The notes below the pieces were generated by a model. That model did not search any database. It had not been told where the DNA came from and saw only the letters and a program-made list of their open reading frames with translations. A DNA stretch of 64,000 bases from Lepidodermella squamata. Lineage: Eukaryota > Gastrotricha. The translations under genes were made by a program, and so were the position numbers. Shown here one piece after another: positions 11,381 through 21,642 of this stretch (the stretch's first letter is position 1; every line of letters starts with the position of its first letter). The stretch is from positions 711,701 through 775,700 of the forward strand of contig JBLDXI010000066.1 of NCBI GenBank assembly GCA_047495785.1. Direction: 5' to 3'.

Positions 11381-12302
11381 CGATGAATAAATTTGCATTA
11401 TACACGTAGAAAATTCAAACAAAATGTTGTTCCATCTCTCAAACAGAAAATCCCAGAAAAACCACAGGGAACAATTAAGTGTCGATTCGACTTTGTTTCA
11501 TTTTTCGCTCTCCTCCAAAAAACGTCAAGAGAAATGGCTGTACGGCTGTATAGACCACTATAAATTTATTCAGGAGGACAAGAGCGCTCGGAAAAGTATT
11601 TTGACAGCATTTCTAGGCCTTATAACGGTTTAGAATTATATCTCATCGAAAATCACTAGGGTTTGGCGAATATTCTGACATCGGGAGATGTTGATGTCGC
11701 TTTCAAGATTCAAGATAATTGAACGATGAGTCGGACGATATTAAAAACAGGTTGATAGCCATGAGGGTTGTTGAGAAATTTGACTTTAAAGTTTACCATG
11801 CTAATTTCGAAAAAAGTTCGCCTGGGAAATTTGAGTTTTTATTGCATCAATTAACAATGTCCCACACAATAAATTCTAATATTTTTTGCGCTTTAGACCA
11901 TTATTAGGGTAATCTAACAAGGTGAGGAATTTCGCTAGATGTTCAAAAATTTTGGTTGAATCCAGCTAATGTCTCTTCAACAAGCTGAATAGATAGGCTT
12001 TTCAACAACACTTTGGGATTTCTCGTCTTTTAAGGAGGACGGGAGCCTCCTAGAGGTCGGAAAATTGAAATTTGAAACTGAGTAAGATCATTGGAAAATA
12101 CAGAAAATCCACCAAACCCCACTTTTCACTTGTAAACAGTCAAATTTAAAGAAATCATCAATATTTACTGCAAAATATTTCCATTATTACTGACAAATTG
12201 GTGCAGAAGGATGCAATCGCAGCGAAGTCGATTATTTCCAGAAAAAAGAGAAAAATTGCCATTAAAGCAAAGATCAGTTAGATATTCTCCTTGGCATCGG
12301 GT
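11381..12302. other. Intergenic region with a dispersed-repeat fragment
   Basis: No convincing gene. Short frames exist (11424-11633 and 11719-11907) but show no family resemblance. About 12085-12175 resembles 42300-42385 (GGAAAATA, a purine-rich gap, then CCAAACCCCA), suggesting a shared repeat. AATAAA at about 11385 could be the polyadenylation signal of the preceding gene. Confidence 0.35.
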
Positions 12303-12635
12303 TTACATCTGAGGAAATTCTACGACGTCAAACGCATCAGTTATAACAATGCGTCGAATCTTCTGGTTAATCTGCTTAAGTTTCTTGCTCAGGAGACTGT
12401 TGAAGCCAGGCTGCTGCTGGTTGTTGCTGCTGAAATCCCTAGCAATTCGCGAGCGCATCGCCTTGAGGAAAATATTCAACCGAATCGCCGTGTCGATACT
12501 CAACGGTGTTTCTCCTTGTTGTTCGGGCTCATCGGCTTGAAGAACGTCGTCATTCAGATCTTGCAGAAACGCGTAAGAGGACGAGCAACAACTAATGAGG
12601 CTCGAAATCAAAAGGCAAGTCAGGAAAAGATGCAT
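12303..12635 (-). CDS. Secreted peptide precursor, copy 1
   Basis: A 110-residue single-exon frame. The start at 12635 is chosen because it opens directly on a signal peptide (MHLFLTCLLISSL, then small residues and SSSYA/F as a likely cleavage site); an in-frame Met upstream would bury it. The mature part is acidic and Gln-rich (VLQADEPEQQG), then basic, with KK and RR pairs bracketing LKQINQKI and a C-terminal segment ending in FDVVEFPQM. The dibasic sites suggest processing into short peptides, but there is no C-terminal amidation glycine. Family not recognised. A homologous copy lies at 14166-14500, and the sequence conservation extends into the upstream DNA. Confidence 0.65.
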   Translation of the reverse strand: MHLFLTCLLISSLISCCSSSYAFLQDLNDDVLQADEPEQQGETPLSIDTAIRLNIFLKAMRSRIARDFSSNNQQQPGFNSLLSKKLKQINQKIRRIVITDAFDVVEFPQM

Positions 12636-12769
12636 TTTATGGCAAAATACTTTCGATTCAGGATCAAGTTGCGAAAGAAATAGTAAGAAAAACTTCGAAA
12701 AGCGTAAGCGTGTACTAATTAGTGTCGTAATATTTGCCATGTTTATTGGCTGTTGGCTTGACATCATGT

Positions 12770-13541
12770 CCCAGGTGTTAAGTGAGAAGTGAGAGTCGCA
12801 CTGCTCAGATAGTTAGCAACGTTCACACTGATAAGCTGGATCGCGTCTCGAGGATGAATCAAAACTGACGTGACAAAGCATTTTGCGATTCATTTATGTC
12901 AAAATATATGAGGGATAGTGACGCTTACTCCTAAGGCTGAAGTAGCGAGAGGTCGCTTCATCGCAGCGAACTGCGATATCTCACAGTCATCCCTACATCC
13001 CTACAATTTGGGCAATAATTGAAGGCAATTCTTTAATATACACCCTGATTAATGCACTCATCATAGTCCGGGGTGACTCGCATGCGTCGACATTTTTGAA
13101 TATGATGATATTTATCTAATTTCAAATGCGACTTATTTAGGTGTCAGGTGACGGTTAGAACAATTCTATTATGATTGACTTCATATCTTTATCTGGTTAG
13201 TGTCTCGGAGTGCGACACCCCAGCACCCCTGTAATTCGCACCCTGTCCTTTACGCATTCGCGTCAATTTTACCGAAAAATAAGCAAATATAGCTAAGACC
13301 TTAGGTCGGTTGGGGTGCGCGTAAATCTTCCTCCCGGTAATGTTTCCTCAATAATAGTTAAGTTCGGCAGGCCAACACATCAAAAAACAGCAAAAAAAAC
13401 AGCAAAAAACCCACAGGGGACCCTTTGATTATGAATTTTGGGCCCGAAAATACCACCTAGTTCGAGGATCCTACTTCGCGCACTGCTCACTAGGTCACTC
13501 CGGGTTCACGAAGTCACTAGCCTTCAGTTGCGTCATCTTGG
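12770..13541. other. Intergenic region, upstream part duplicated
   Basis: The stretch 12800-12950 resembles 14655-14800 (shared text around GCTGGATCGCGTCTC and GACGTGACAA/GATGTGACAA), so the promoter region of the peptide gene was duplicated with it. The remainder to 13541 shows no feature I can support. Confidence 0.45.
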
Positions 13542-13886
13542 TTAGTCGATACATGCGGGGCAGTATTTGGTGACAGTGATTGTCTTCAACCTAACGGGCT
13601 TGAAAAATTCACTGAGCTGTAAACGATCTTTTTTTAATTGATGTTCATCTAAAGGGAGTTGCCCGTCAACTGTCAAAGGCGGACATGCTTTAACAAACTT
13701 GCTAAATTTATACCAAACAATAGTTCTGGCAACTTCTGGTACTCCACTGCTTTTTGTGTTATAATGGGGCTGATGCATGAGACTGATCCCCTTATTTGTG
13801 CCAACAGTCATTGTTGGCTGTGTTTTCACGATAAATAAATCAAACAGTTTTTTACTGGCCAAATTTTGTTTCAGAGAATCGCTCAT
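13542..13886 (-). CDS. Uncharacterised 114-residue frame (doubtful)
   Basis: A continuous minus-strand frame beginning at 13886. The translation is not low-complexity and is unremarkable in composition, with no signal peptide, membrane segment or recognised motif. No paralogue elsewhere in the window and no obvious splice sites. It could be a fragment of a decayed transposon or a chance frame. Listed only because it is the sole coding candidate in this 1.4-kb gap. Confidence 0.2.
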   Translation of the reverse strand: MSDSLKQNLASKKLFDLFIVKTQPTMTVGTNKGISLMHQPHYNTKSSGVPEVARTIVWYKFSKFVKACPPLTVDGQLPLDEHQLKKDRLQLSEFFKPVRLKTITVTKYCPACID

Positions 13887-14165
13887 CGATTGGCTCCGAG
13901 AGAATTGATCAGGGTCTTATTGGAATGGCGAAGTTATAAATGATAGCATTTGGAGGTTATATCCCCCAAAAAGCAGTTGTATGCCACAAATAATGCATGT
14001 TTTTATTTGTACTTGTTTGAGTTAAGTTAGTGCAGGTGGGAGGTGGGTACATGGTACATCAGTATTCCAGAAAAAAAGACAGCGGGTCAAAAAGTAAGTA
14101 ATGATATCACGAAAAGAGAAATTCTCTCTACATCAGTAACAATCCGCTTCGGAAGTACAATGCTG

Positions 14166-14500
14166 CTATTCAGGAATTTCAACTACGTCGAACGTCTCTG
14201 TTATAACAATGCGCCGAGTCTTCTGGTCTATCTGCCTGAGCTTCTTGCTCAGAATACCGTTGAAGCCGGGCTGCTGATTGTTGTTGAAATCACTTGCAAT
14301 TCGCGAGCGCATCAAATGCTCAATTTCGGTTGAATCGCTGAGATGTCGCGAAGCGATGTTCGCTCTTCAGACAGAGGCTGTTGTTGCTCGGGTTCATCGA
14401 CTTGAAGCACTTCGTCATTCAAATCCTGTAGAAAGGCGAACGAGGACAAGCAACGACTTGTGAGGCTTGAAATCAACAGGCAAGTCAAAGCAAAACGCAT
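14166..14500 (-). pseudogene. Secreted peptide precursor, copy 2, frame-broken
   Basis: Homologous over its whole length to the gene at 12303-12635: signal peptide MRFALTCLLISSL, the acidic LNDEVLQVDEPEQQQ block, then in another frame MRSRIASDF...SKKLRQIDQK...RRIVITETFDVVEIPE. The first frame stops at 14312 and the second runs to 14166, so a frame change lies near 14330-14360. A 35-nt GT-AG segment would also bridge the frames, but its donor (GTCTGA) is poor and the size is below that of all other introns here. Most likely a broken duplicate. The flanking DNA is also duplicated. Confidence 0.6.
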
Positions 14501-14599
14501 TTTTCGAAATAAATTGTAAAATGAGGACCAAATAATTGAGAATGAAATCACAGTTGAAGTCGAAGGGGTCTATATAGTTTACTAATTAGGTAGTGTCGG

Positions 14600-15118
14600 A
14601 ATATAAGGTAGCAGTCATTTTTATGGTACAACCTTACATTTGAATTCACACTGTTCTATGTTATCAACGTCCACACCGATGTGCTGGATCGCGTCTCTGC
14701 AGGATGTATCAGCGCTGATGTGACAAGATTAAAGCATTTTTCGATTCGATTATGTTCCTATATTTCGTTTAAGGACTAATGACCCTTGTCCTACGATCGA
14801 GGCTTAAGTAGGCTGCAATACTAGGTGAAAGGACGCGGTGAATGTAAGTTTCATTACGTACTGCTCGAAAATTTGAGCGGCTTCAATCAAAGGCCAGCCT
14901 CCCCAATTACACTCTTACTTAAGGAGGGCGTGATTTTTGTGAGTGACAAAATTTATTTGATTTAAAAGCGCGACTTGATGTAATTTGAAAATCCCTAAAA
15001 TGTATGCATCAGCTGATATCGCGTCACAGTTCACTGAATTGTGTTAAAATTTGCCACATAACTGCACATTTATATATTTTTTTTAACCAAAGAAGATCTT
15101 CGCATTGTCAGTTATGAA
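14600..15118. other. Intergenic region, duplicate of the peptide-gene upstream DNA
   Basis: 14655-14800 matches 12800-12950 (see that entry). The last 100 bases are AT-rich upstream sequence of the next membrane-protein gene, including a TATATATTTTTTTT tract near 15071. Confidence 0.4.
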
Positions 15119-16103
15119 ATGAATTGCAACACATATATCAGAAAATCCGTCTTCTTCGCAGGAGCGAAGGTGCTGCAATTCCTACATTTCAGCTCGGCAG
15201 TTTCGAACGCTCTTCTCGCCTTTTGGTGGGCCATCAACTTCTTCGACGCAACGTCATGCCTAAATGAATGCCATTGCAGAGAAGCAACCACCCCAGGCAT
15301 CGTCGCGATATGTTCAGCTATTCTGTATCTATCTCTTGTCTTCATCATTGAAAGCAGGCGAAATTGGGCCACAGAATGCAGAGAGCAGTATAGATTCCTT
15401 ATTGGCCTATATGCAACAGGCGCTTTGCTTCTAATTCCGATTATTCCCGCCCTGGTCATTTCACGTTACAAATGGATTAATGCGACTAGTAAACACGTTC
15501 CAGTCAACATTTTACCACGATGGCATCCGGACAATTTTCTATCGCTTGATAACATATTCCTGGCCACGATTGTGTCCTCAATCGCTTCAATCACGATTCA
15601 TCTCATTAGGGCGGTAATCACTTTGGATATGCAAAATCGCGAGATCGCATCGGAAACTGATTTCTTCATCTATAGGATTGATAAACTTCACAGCTTCAGA
15701 TCTCTGGCGATCTTAAAGTGTCTGCTGAGTTTCGTCCCGTCTGTAACCTGTATGATTTACGTTAAGAATAGTGTCATGTCAAAATTCGGCCTTCTCGATC
15801 GTGCTAGATGGCTTTACATTCAATCATATGCAAATACGGCTTTGTTCCACCGTTTCGCGTTTTTTCTAACGCATTCGGTCATATTCAGCTGGGCGTCTCC
15901 GGTTTCAGTCACGTATGAACGGCCGTTGCAGACGAAAACCGCTTTTGCTATGTTTTTGATCGATTCCTTCGGGCTAGCGGCCTTCTTGCTGTATGCGGTG
16001 CTTGAGCGTTGCCGTGTTGCTTCCCAGCTTATTGTACATGGTGCTAGGAGGACTTAATCTTGCAGTTTTATTCGTCGATTTTCTCCTCCATTCTTTCCCC
16101 TAA
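15119..16103 (+). CDS. Multi-pass membrane protein family, member A2, with C-terminal frame change
   Basis: The frame from 15119 runs to a stop at 16057 (312 residues). It keeps the family signature FWWAINFFDATSCLNEC and then shares spacing with the other members, but the extracellular loop is much shorter and has only a CHC remnant of the second cysteine pair. The expected C-terminal signature is present in a different frame (GGLNLAVLFVDFLLHSFP, ending with TAA at 16101-16103). One base near 16030 therefore separates the two frames. There is no room for an intron. Either a recent loss-of-function mutation or an assembly base error; the rest of the frame is intact. Confidence 0.65.
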
Positions 16104-16422
16104 TCAGTTTGAAATTATCTCATTCCGTAATTTGCATTGAAAATAAAATATCTCACGAATGTACGGGAAGAGATTCCCTTTTTAGAAGTAGCTGGGGTTC
16201 AATTGTGCAAATTTGTAGACTGTATCGAATTTCTTAAATATGAGTAAAAATTTGGAAATCGATTGATTTGTTTGCCTTGAAGTGGGTAGCTGTCTACACA
16301 CATCTGAATCCGAGGCCACTCTTTTGGGGGTTTGGAGGGCTCTAACCAAATATTTGCTATTCAATCAAGCGCCACGCCGCAGAAGGTGATTTATTCATAC
16401 CGAACTTCTCTCAACTTCAGGA
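16104..16422. other. Short intergenic region
   Basis: Contains AATAAAA at about 16141-16147, a probable polyadenylation signal for the preceding plus-strand gene. Otherwise nothing recognised before the channel gene. Confidence 0.4.
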
Positions 16423-17713
16423 ATGAGGAAATTCTTAGAGTATATCCTTATTGGATTTGCTTTCCTAACTAGCGTAAGGAATGCTTCAAATAACCAAACC
16501 AAGGCTTTAATGGATGAGCTACAGAAAGAGTATATCTACAACTTTTGCCCGGTCGTTCTCTCGAAAAGTGTCCCGAGTGAGACTGTCATTCGCAACAACT
16601 TCACGCAAGCTCTCCGTGTTAAAGCTTCTGCTTACCTGTTCCGTTTTATTGAAATAAGCGACGTAGAGCAGCGATTGTCGCTGTTTCTATACTTCACCTT
16701 CCAATGGCCGTTTCCATGCCCGATTTATGAATGTAGCGAAATCGTCCATGATTCACCACTCTGTCAACTACCGAAAGATCGCGTGGAAAATTTGTACTTC
16801 TTGCTATCACCCGGCGAAATTTGGCACCCGTACCTAGCCCATATGAATGCGCACGAGATGCCGAGACCGTTCGAAAACGCAATCGATGGCGATATAACAT
16901 TCATTTTCCCTTTCTCAGCATCAGGGCCTCAAGCATATATTGGGATGTGCAGGCGGATAGATACATCCTGCCAGTCGTTTTCTTTCAAGAACTTCCCATT
17001 TGATACCCTGGAGTGCGAGATGAAGTTCGAGCCTGAGGAAAGCGTCGAATTTCTGTGGTATGATGTTGCCTTCTACGGCGTGGATCACTCGCTGAGTTCA
17101 AACCTAATAAGTGACACTGATGTTTGGGAACTCGCGTATCCTGACGATCTAGCAAAGACGTTCACTGGCGAGAGTCGAAATATCAGCGAATCCACCGGGG
17201 TTTTCTCTAGGATTGTCCTAACCAGTCGTTTTAGGCGCAAATACAACTACTACGTCGCTAGCATGATGATCCCGTCTTATGCTACATTTGTCCTCCAAAT
17301 CACATGCCTGCTGTTACCACCCAAGTTACCCGATAGGTAAATTTGAACTTCTCACCTTGTTTTTGGCTAAGATTTTACTTACCAGGCCTTCATTCGCTAT
17401 GACAGCTGTTCTAGCTAATTCTGTCCTACTTGCGATGGTTTTTTCAAGCATCCCTCCAACCTCAGAAACAGTCTATTTTGTGAATATGGTGATCATCAAA
17501 TTTATTGTTGGACTTGTAATAACAATGTACACTTTATTGACGGTCCCACTTGCTTGCTGACAGGCCAGTAAGTACAAAATCGTAATTTTTCGGTGGAAAA
17601 TCACTCGCATTCGTTTGGCTGATGCTCTCATCGCCTTGGCTACTGTTGTCATAGGATTTACTGCTGATGTTTACTATTTTTCCAGGCTGAGAAGTGAATT
17701 GAAAAGTGAATAA
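16423..17713 (+). CDS. Cys-loop ligand-gated ion channel subunit (pentameric LGIC)
   Basis: Three proposed exons: 16423-17336, 17386-17515 and 17564-17713 (introns 49 and 48 nt, phases consistent). Order: signal peptide, extracellular domain with a Cys-loop C183...FPFD...C198, M1 (YYVASMMIPSYATFV), M2 (FAMTAVLANSVLL, in the second exon), M3, and a C-terminal M4-like helix (ALIALATVVIGFTADVYYF). The FPFD core and PPTSETVYFV after M2 place it firmly in the family. Odd points: the Cys-loop encloses 14 residues, not 13; the M3-M4 loop is minimal; and without the second intron an in-frame TGA at 17558 would truncate the protein after M3. Splicing removes that TGA but also shortens M3. Ligand and ion selectivity cannot be read from this. 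Confidence 0.7.
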
Positions 17714-17842
17714 AGCCGCTATCGACATGAACTCGTGACTGCAAAGGGGAGTTGGGCAGAAAGACAACACAAGCCCGATAACGGCAGTAATTCATCTCTA
17801 TTTCGGTTGATTAGCGCATGATTCACCACTTAGCTCGTTGGC

Positions 17843-17880
17843 TGATAAGAAGTTGTGAATAAGACTCTGCGGTATAAAAG
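17843..17880 (+). promoter_or_regulatory. TATA box and GATA site of the arrestin-domain gene
   Basis: TATAAAAG at 17873-17880 lies 75 bp before the ATG, giving a predicted start site around 17905. A TGATAAGA element (GATA-factor type) lies about 30 bp upstream of the TATA box. This is the clearest core promoter in the window and suggests regulated, possibly tissue-specific expression. Confidence 0.6.
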
Positions 17881-17954
17881 CAGCCGCCACCACACCGCGA
17901 GTCATTATCTACTCAAACAAACAAACAAAATCCTTTTCAAAAGTCAAAAATCAC

Positions 17955-19228
17955 ATGGGTCTAAAATCGATTCAGCTGGTCCTTGACAAAGCCTCGGTCA
18001 AGCCGATCTACCAATCCAATGATGTGATCAGTGGCTCGTGCAACTACGTCATCAATGCCGAGCGGGGCCTATTCAACTGCAACACGCAGAACGAGCAGGA
18101 GCCGATTGTACTGGAAATCACGCTTCAGGGACTGTCGAAAGTTCATTGGACTGAAACTCGTACAACAACTGTTAGTACTGGGAAATCGACCATTACGACG
18201 ACTTATACGGTCTCTTACTCATCATCGCGAACTTTGGTTAATTTGGTGAGCAGGACCACTCTGAAGGACGAAAAACTCACCCCAGGGCAACATAGCATTC
18301 CCTTCCAGTTCAAACTTCCGGAGAAGGGGTAAGTCAAGCGAAAAAACGACCTACCAAATTTTAATCACAGCTCTCAATTCACAGGCTATGCACGTCCTTT
18401 GAAGGAGCTCATGGCTTTATTCGATATTCGATCACTGCCCAACCGAAAGCATCATGGTTTGGATCCTTTTTCGTTCCTAAATCGACCTTACCTTTGAAGG
18501 TCGTCCAACGCTTGTTTACTAGCAACGCGGCCCAGTTGAAACCTGTCACAGGTACGAATTCGAAGTCTGTCTGCTGCCTGTTTCTTCAATCCGGCCCGCT
18601 AACTGTCGATGCCGAGTGCGATAGGGCTGCTTGTTATTGCCTGGGCGATGTCGCTCATCTCACGGCTGAATTCAGCAACATGTCCTCTCGAAAGGTTAAG
18701 CCTTACGTGAAACTCGTCCAAACCTGCGTTTTCACAGCCGATTGCGGGAAAATGAGGTCGACAACGAAGAGCTTCGATTTACAACCTGTGAACCAGAATG
18801 ACATGGAAAGTATTACTGCCTCGCAGTTATTGAAGGGAGCTTCGTCGAACTGGAATCAGATGGCTTTCAAACTCCCAACAGTTTCCCCCTCGATTGCTAG
18901 TGGCAATATTTCGGTGGTTTATCACTTCGAGGTGGCCATGTCAATCCCTTGGGCCTTTAACCTTCGCGTCAATTTGCCGATTTTGATGGGAACAGTTCCG
19001 TGTAAGAAACAGTCTGAAGTTAAGCCTCGAAAGGTTGCTGATAAGGCTGGCGAGATGGATTCCCTTGTTAAGAGCAACACTTACAATGACGAGGCGCCAC
19101 CTAGCTATTTTGCGACATTTTTGAATCAACAAATTGCAATTCTTCCGGAAAACTTTGATGAAGATTCACAGGAGAAAAATGGCAAGAAAAATGGAGCAAA
19201 AGGTAATGGGAAAGTCAAAGCTAAATAA
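17955..19228 (+). CDS. Arrestin-domain-containing protein (alpha-arrestin)
   Basis: Two exons, 17955-18328 and 18385-19228, with a 56-nt intron. About 405 residues. The N-terminal arrestin fold begins MGLKSIQLVLDKA, with a GSCNYVI strand and a QHSIPFQFKLPEKG segment; the C-terminal arrestin fold includes PLKVVQRLF, SGPLTVDAECDRAACYCLGD and FKLPTVSP. The tail carries a PPSY motif (EAPPSYFA), the type that binds WW domains of NEDD4-class ubiquitin ligases, then a Lys/Gly/Asn-rich end. Known role of the family: adaptors for ubiquitination and endocytosis of membrane proteins. It sits among clustered receptor genes but is not obviously co-regulated with them. Confident family call. Confidence 0.9.
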
Positions 19229-19270
19229 TATTCTATGGTGTCATATAATATGCAAATTACTATTTTGATT

Positions 19271-19276
19271 AATAAA
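19271..19276 (+). terminator. Polyadenylation signal of the arrestin-domain gene
   Basis: AATAAA lies 43 bp past the stop codon on the same strand. Confidence 0.55.
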
Positions 19277-19711
19277 ATGCGAATATATATTACTTGTTGA
19301 ATTTTGACTTTTGTGAGGAAGGTTTTACCTGCGATTCTCTATTCCCAGAGAAAAACGTGCGATGGGTGCTTCGTGCTACTACGATGCTCCCTCACTGAGG
19401 AATGCGATAGGGTTCAAAGAATTCTAATAAGGATTTTTGGCCTTTCTTCGGGTTATCCCCGGTCAAATGTTAGATAATGGATACGAAATACCTATCACTG
19501 ACGAAAGATACCGGAACCCTACAAAAATCCCCTTACAATTTTTGTTCCCTTTAATCTCAAACAAAGTGGTCAAAGATTCAAATATTCCCAGGCAACAAAT
19601 TTCCTAGAGTTCTAGAAATAAATTCAATTTTCATTGATTTTTCGCTTTCCCCGTCGCGCTAATCTGCTAAAAAGCCATATTTATACAGGACATACAATAA
19701 AAAATTGGGTA
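19277..19711. other. Intergenic region
   Basis: AT-rich spacer between the arrestin gene and membrane family member A3. No repeat, RNA or clear promoter element recognised. Confidence 0.3.
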
Positions 19712-20785
19712 ATGAAAATGTTGGGCTGTGCAAAATTCTTCGATATCCTACACTGCCTAGCAGCAACAGCCAGCGTTGCATTCACATGCTGGTGGGCATT
19801 TGGTTACTTCGACGCATCAACCTGCCTAAATGAATGCCACCACCACGTTAAGCACCTGCGAGTTTCTTCCGAAAAAGGGAACTACACTAGCACTGTCGAA
19901 AAATGCACTGCGCCATGCATCGAGGCCATCCGACCTATGATCATCGCAGTTTTCGTCAATTTCACCTACTTAGCCATAGTTTTCATTTCTTTCAACAAGG
20001 AGAAGCATTCTGAGATCGGCGGTCGAATATTCCGCAATTTGATAATGACGCTGGGGTTCTGTATTTTCTGGGCCGGACCAACTGTTATGGTAATCTCTCG
20101 GCGTAGATGGATCGAGGAGAATAGGCCGTCGATGCTGGTCGAACGCTGGTCGCATGTCTTCGCAAACCGGCAAGTACCAGTTCTGGACATGCAAGAAATT
20201 TACGAAAATAACTTAATGGCATCTGTAACCACAATATCCGTCCACATTCTGCGGGGTGTTATCATTTTAATCGAAAGCTTCAAATATTCTGAAAACAAAA
20301 CTGATACAGCTTTCATTTACAAACGAACAAATCACCAAACTTTTTGCTTTGTATTACTGATGAGGCTTGCTCTTTGTTTAACCGCCCTGTTTACCTGTAT
20401 GATATTAGCATCAGCTTGGTTTTTGTCATTGTACTTTACGGAAAGTCTTGGCCGCATTGCTTTAGATTCATCATTGAGTAGTCGAATTTACGTGAGGCTA
20501 TCGTTCTTTTTGACTCATTTGATGGTTATCTGTATAGCATCCCCTGTCTCGGCCTCATATGACCGCGCTTCTCGTGCTCATCTAGCATTTTTAGCCTATT
20601 TTATCGATCTCCTAGTTTTCATTGCATTCTTAGCTTACATTGTGAAAGAGCCTCTACCAGACGTTAGGTTGAGCTTTATTTACGACTTCTCATTGATTAG
20701 CATTAATGTAGTGGTTGTTGTTCTAGATTTTCACTTGAGGGCGTTTCCAAAGTTCAGTTGCAAAAATGAAACTGAAGATTATTGA
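19712..20785 (+). CDS. Multi-pass membrane protein family, member A3
   Basis: A single exon. The start at 19712 (MKMLGCAKFF) matches the N-terminus of the 10277 paralogue; a longer frame upstream is ignored. The family signature is CWWAFGYFDASTCLNEC, followed by a 35-residue extracellular loop with KCTAPC. Then TM segments, and a C-terminal VVVVLDFHLRAFPKF version of the second signature. It is the closest paralogue of the gene at 10277. The 3' end and the 400 bp that follow are duplicated at about 23505-24130, ahead of member A4, marking a local segmental duplication. Function unknown. Confidence 0.8.
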   Translation: MKMLGCAKFFDILHCLAATASVAFTCWWAFGYFDASTCLNECHHHVKHLRVSSEKGNYTSTVEKCTAPCIEAIRPMIIAVFVNFTYLAIVFISFNKEKHSEIGGRIFRNLIMTLGFCIFWAGPTVMVISRRRWIEENRPSMLVERWSHVFANRQVPVLDMQEIYENNLMASVTTISVHILRGVIILIESFKYSENKTDTAFIYKRTNHQTFCFVLLMRLALCLTALFTCMILASAWFLSLYFTESLGRIALDSSLSSRIYVRLSFFLTHLMVICIASPVSASYDRASRAHLAFLAYFIDLLVFIAFLAYIVKEPLPDVRLSFIYDFSLISINVVVVVLDFHLRAFPKFSCKNETEDY

Positions 20786-21165
20786 TGCCATCAAAAAATC
20801 TCATTTCAAATCTATAAAAGTGCCAATTCCCTGGGGACACGTCATGTATTATGCCAAATGCAAAGAATCGAATTCAATGCTATTAGAAAAATCGGGCAAT
20901 GGGTTTTCTCATCTTCGCCTCACCATTATACGGCTGCGAGTTAGGGTTTCGCTAACTATGGGACATCTTCAGACCCGGTCGACAGGCAGAATCCTCCGAG
21001 ACGTGGCAAATCGCTTCGACCGCTGGCATTTTGGGAGAAATTAACGAGGTTGAACTCATCTATTCTCATGAAGCTTACAGAGTCCATCACATTGTCTATT
21101 TTTCAATGTTCATAAATAATGGTGTTACTTGTTTTGCGATTCGTAAGAGAATCTATGTTATAAGT
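20786..21165 (+). pseudogene. Relic of a membrane-family gene related to member A4
   Basis: This stretch aligns with 23560-24150. Shared pieces include the text around AATCGAATTCAATGCTATTA, ATCTTCAGACCCG with CGACAG and ATCCTCCGA, and a later AGAGCTTACAGA/GAAGCTTACAGA plus TTTTGCGATTC. Relative to the intact copy it has lost several hundred bases internally and has frame changes, so it encodes nothing longer than about 90 residues. It starts right after member A3, so the duplicated unit included the A3 3' end. Confidence 0.65.
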
Positions 21166-21642
21166 AGATATAAATAGCGTTATTCTGAGACATATTAGCG
21201 ATTTGGTGATGAGAACGTTGTGAGATTGAAACTCTCAACTGAAACTCATCATTCCACATTTCGCCAAGGGATCATCACTCAAATCAGACGTATCAGACCG
21301 CTCAGTCTGAGATTTGAGCCCAAATCAGACAAAGATCGCTAATAGAAGCATGCGCCAACAACACGACTGATAACTCTCGGACAGAGATAATGTGTATAAA
21401 TCAGCATTTTTCTGTAACCACGCAGTCAACAGATGCATCTCAGTTTGATCTTCCGGCAATCTAGCGGCAGACTACGGAAATAACTTCAGAAATTAACACC
21501 ATTGAACACCCTTTTCCGCTCAATCGTTGCCTCCAAATCAGCATGAACTGGAACGGAAGACCATCCGCGCATATAAATTCCAGTGAAATCGTTATCAATA
21601 TCGTAGGAGAAATTATTTTTCAGTCGAATACATTTGAACGCG
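21166..21642. promoter_or_regulatory. Upstream region of GPCR copy 1
   Basis: Contains short pieces shared with the upstream blocks of the other GPCR copies (ATCTTCCGGCAA-like text near 21450, and CCTTTTCCGCTCAATCGTT near 21510). No TATA box recognised. The remainder is unassigned. Confidence 0.35.
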
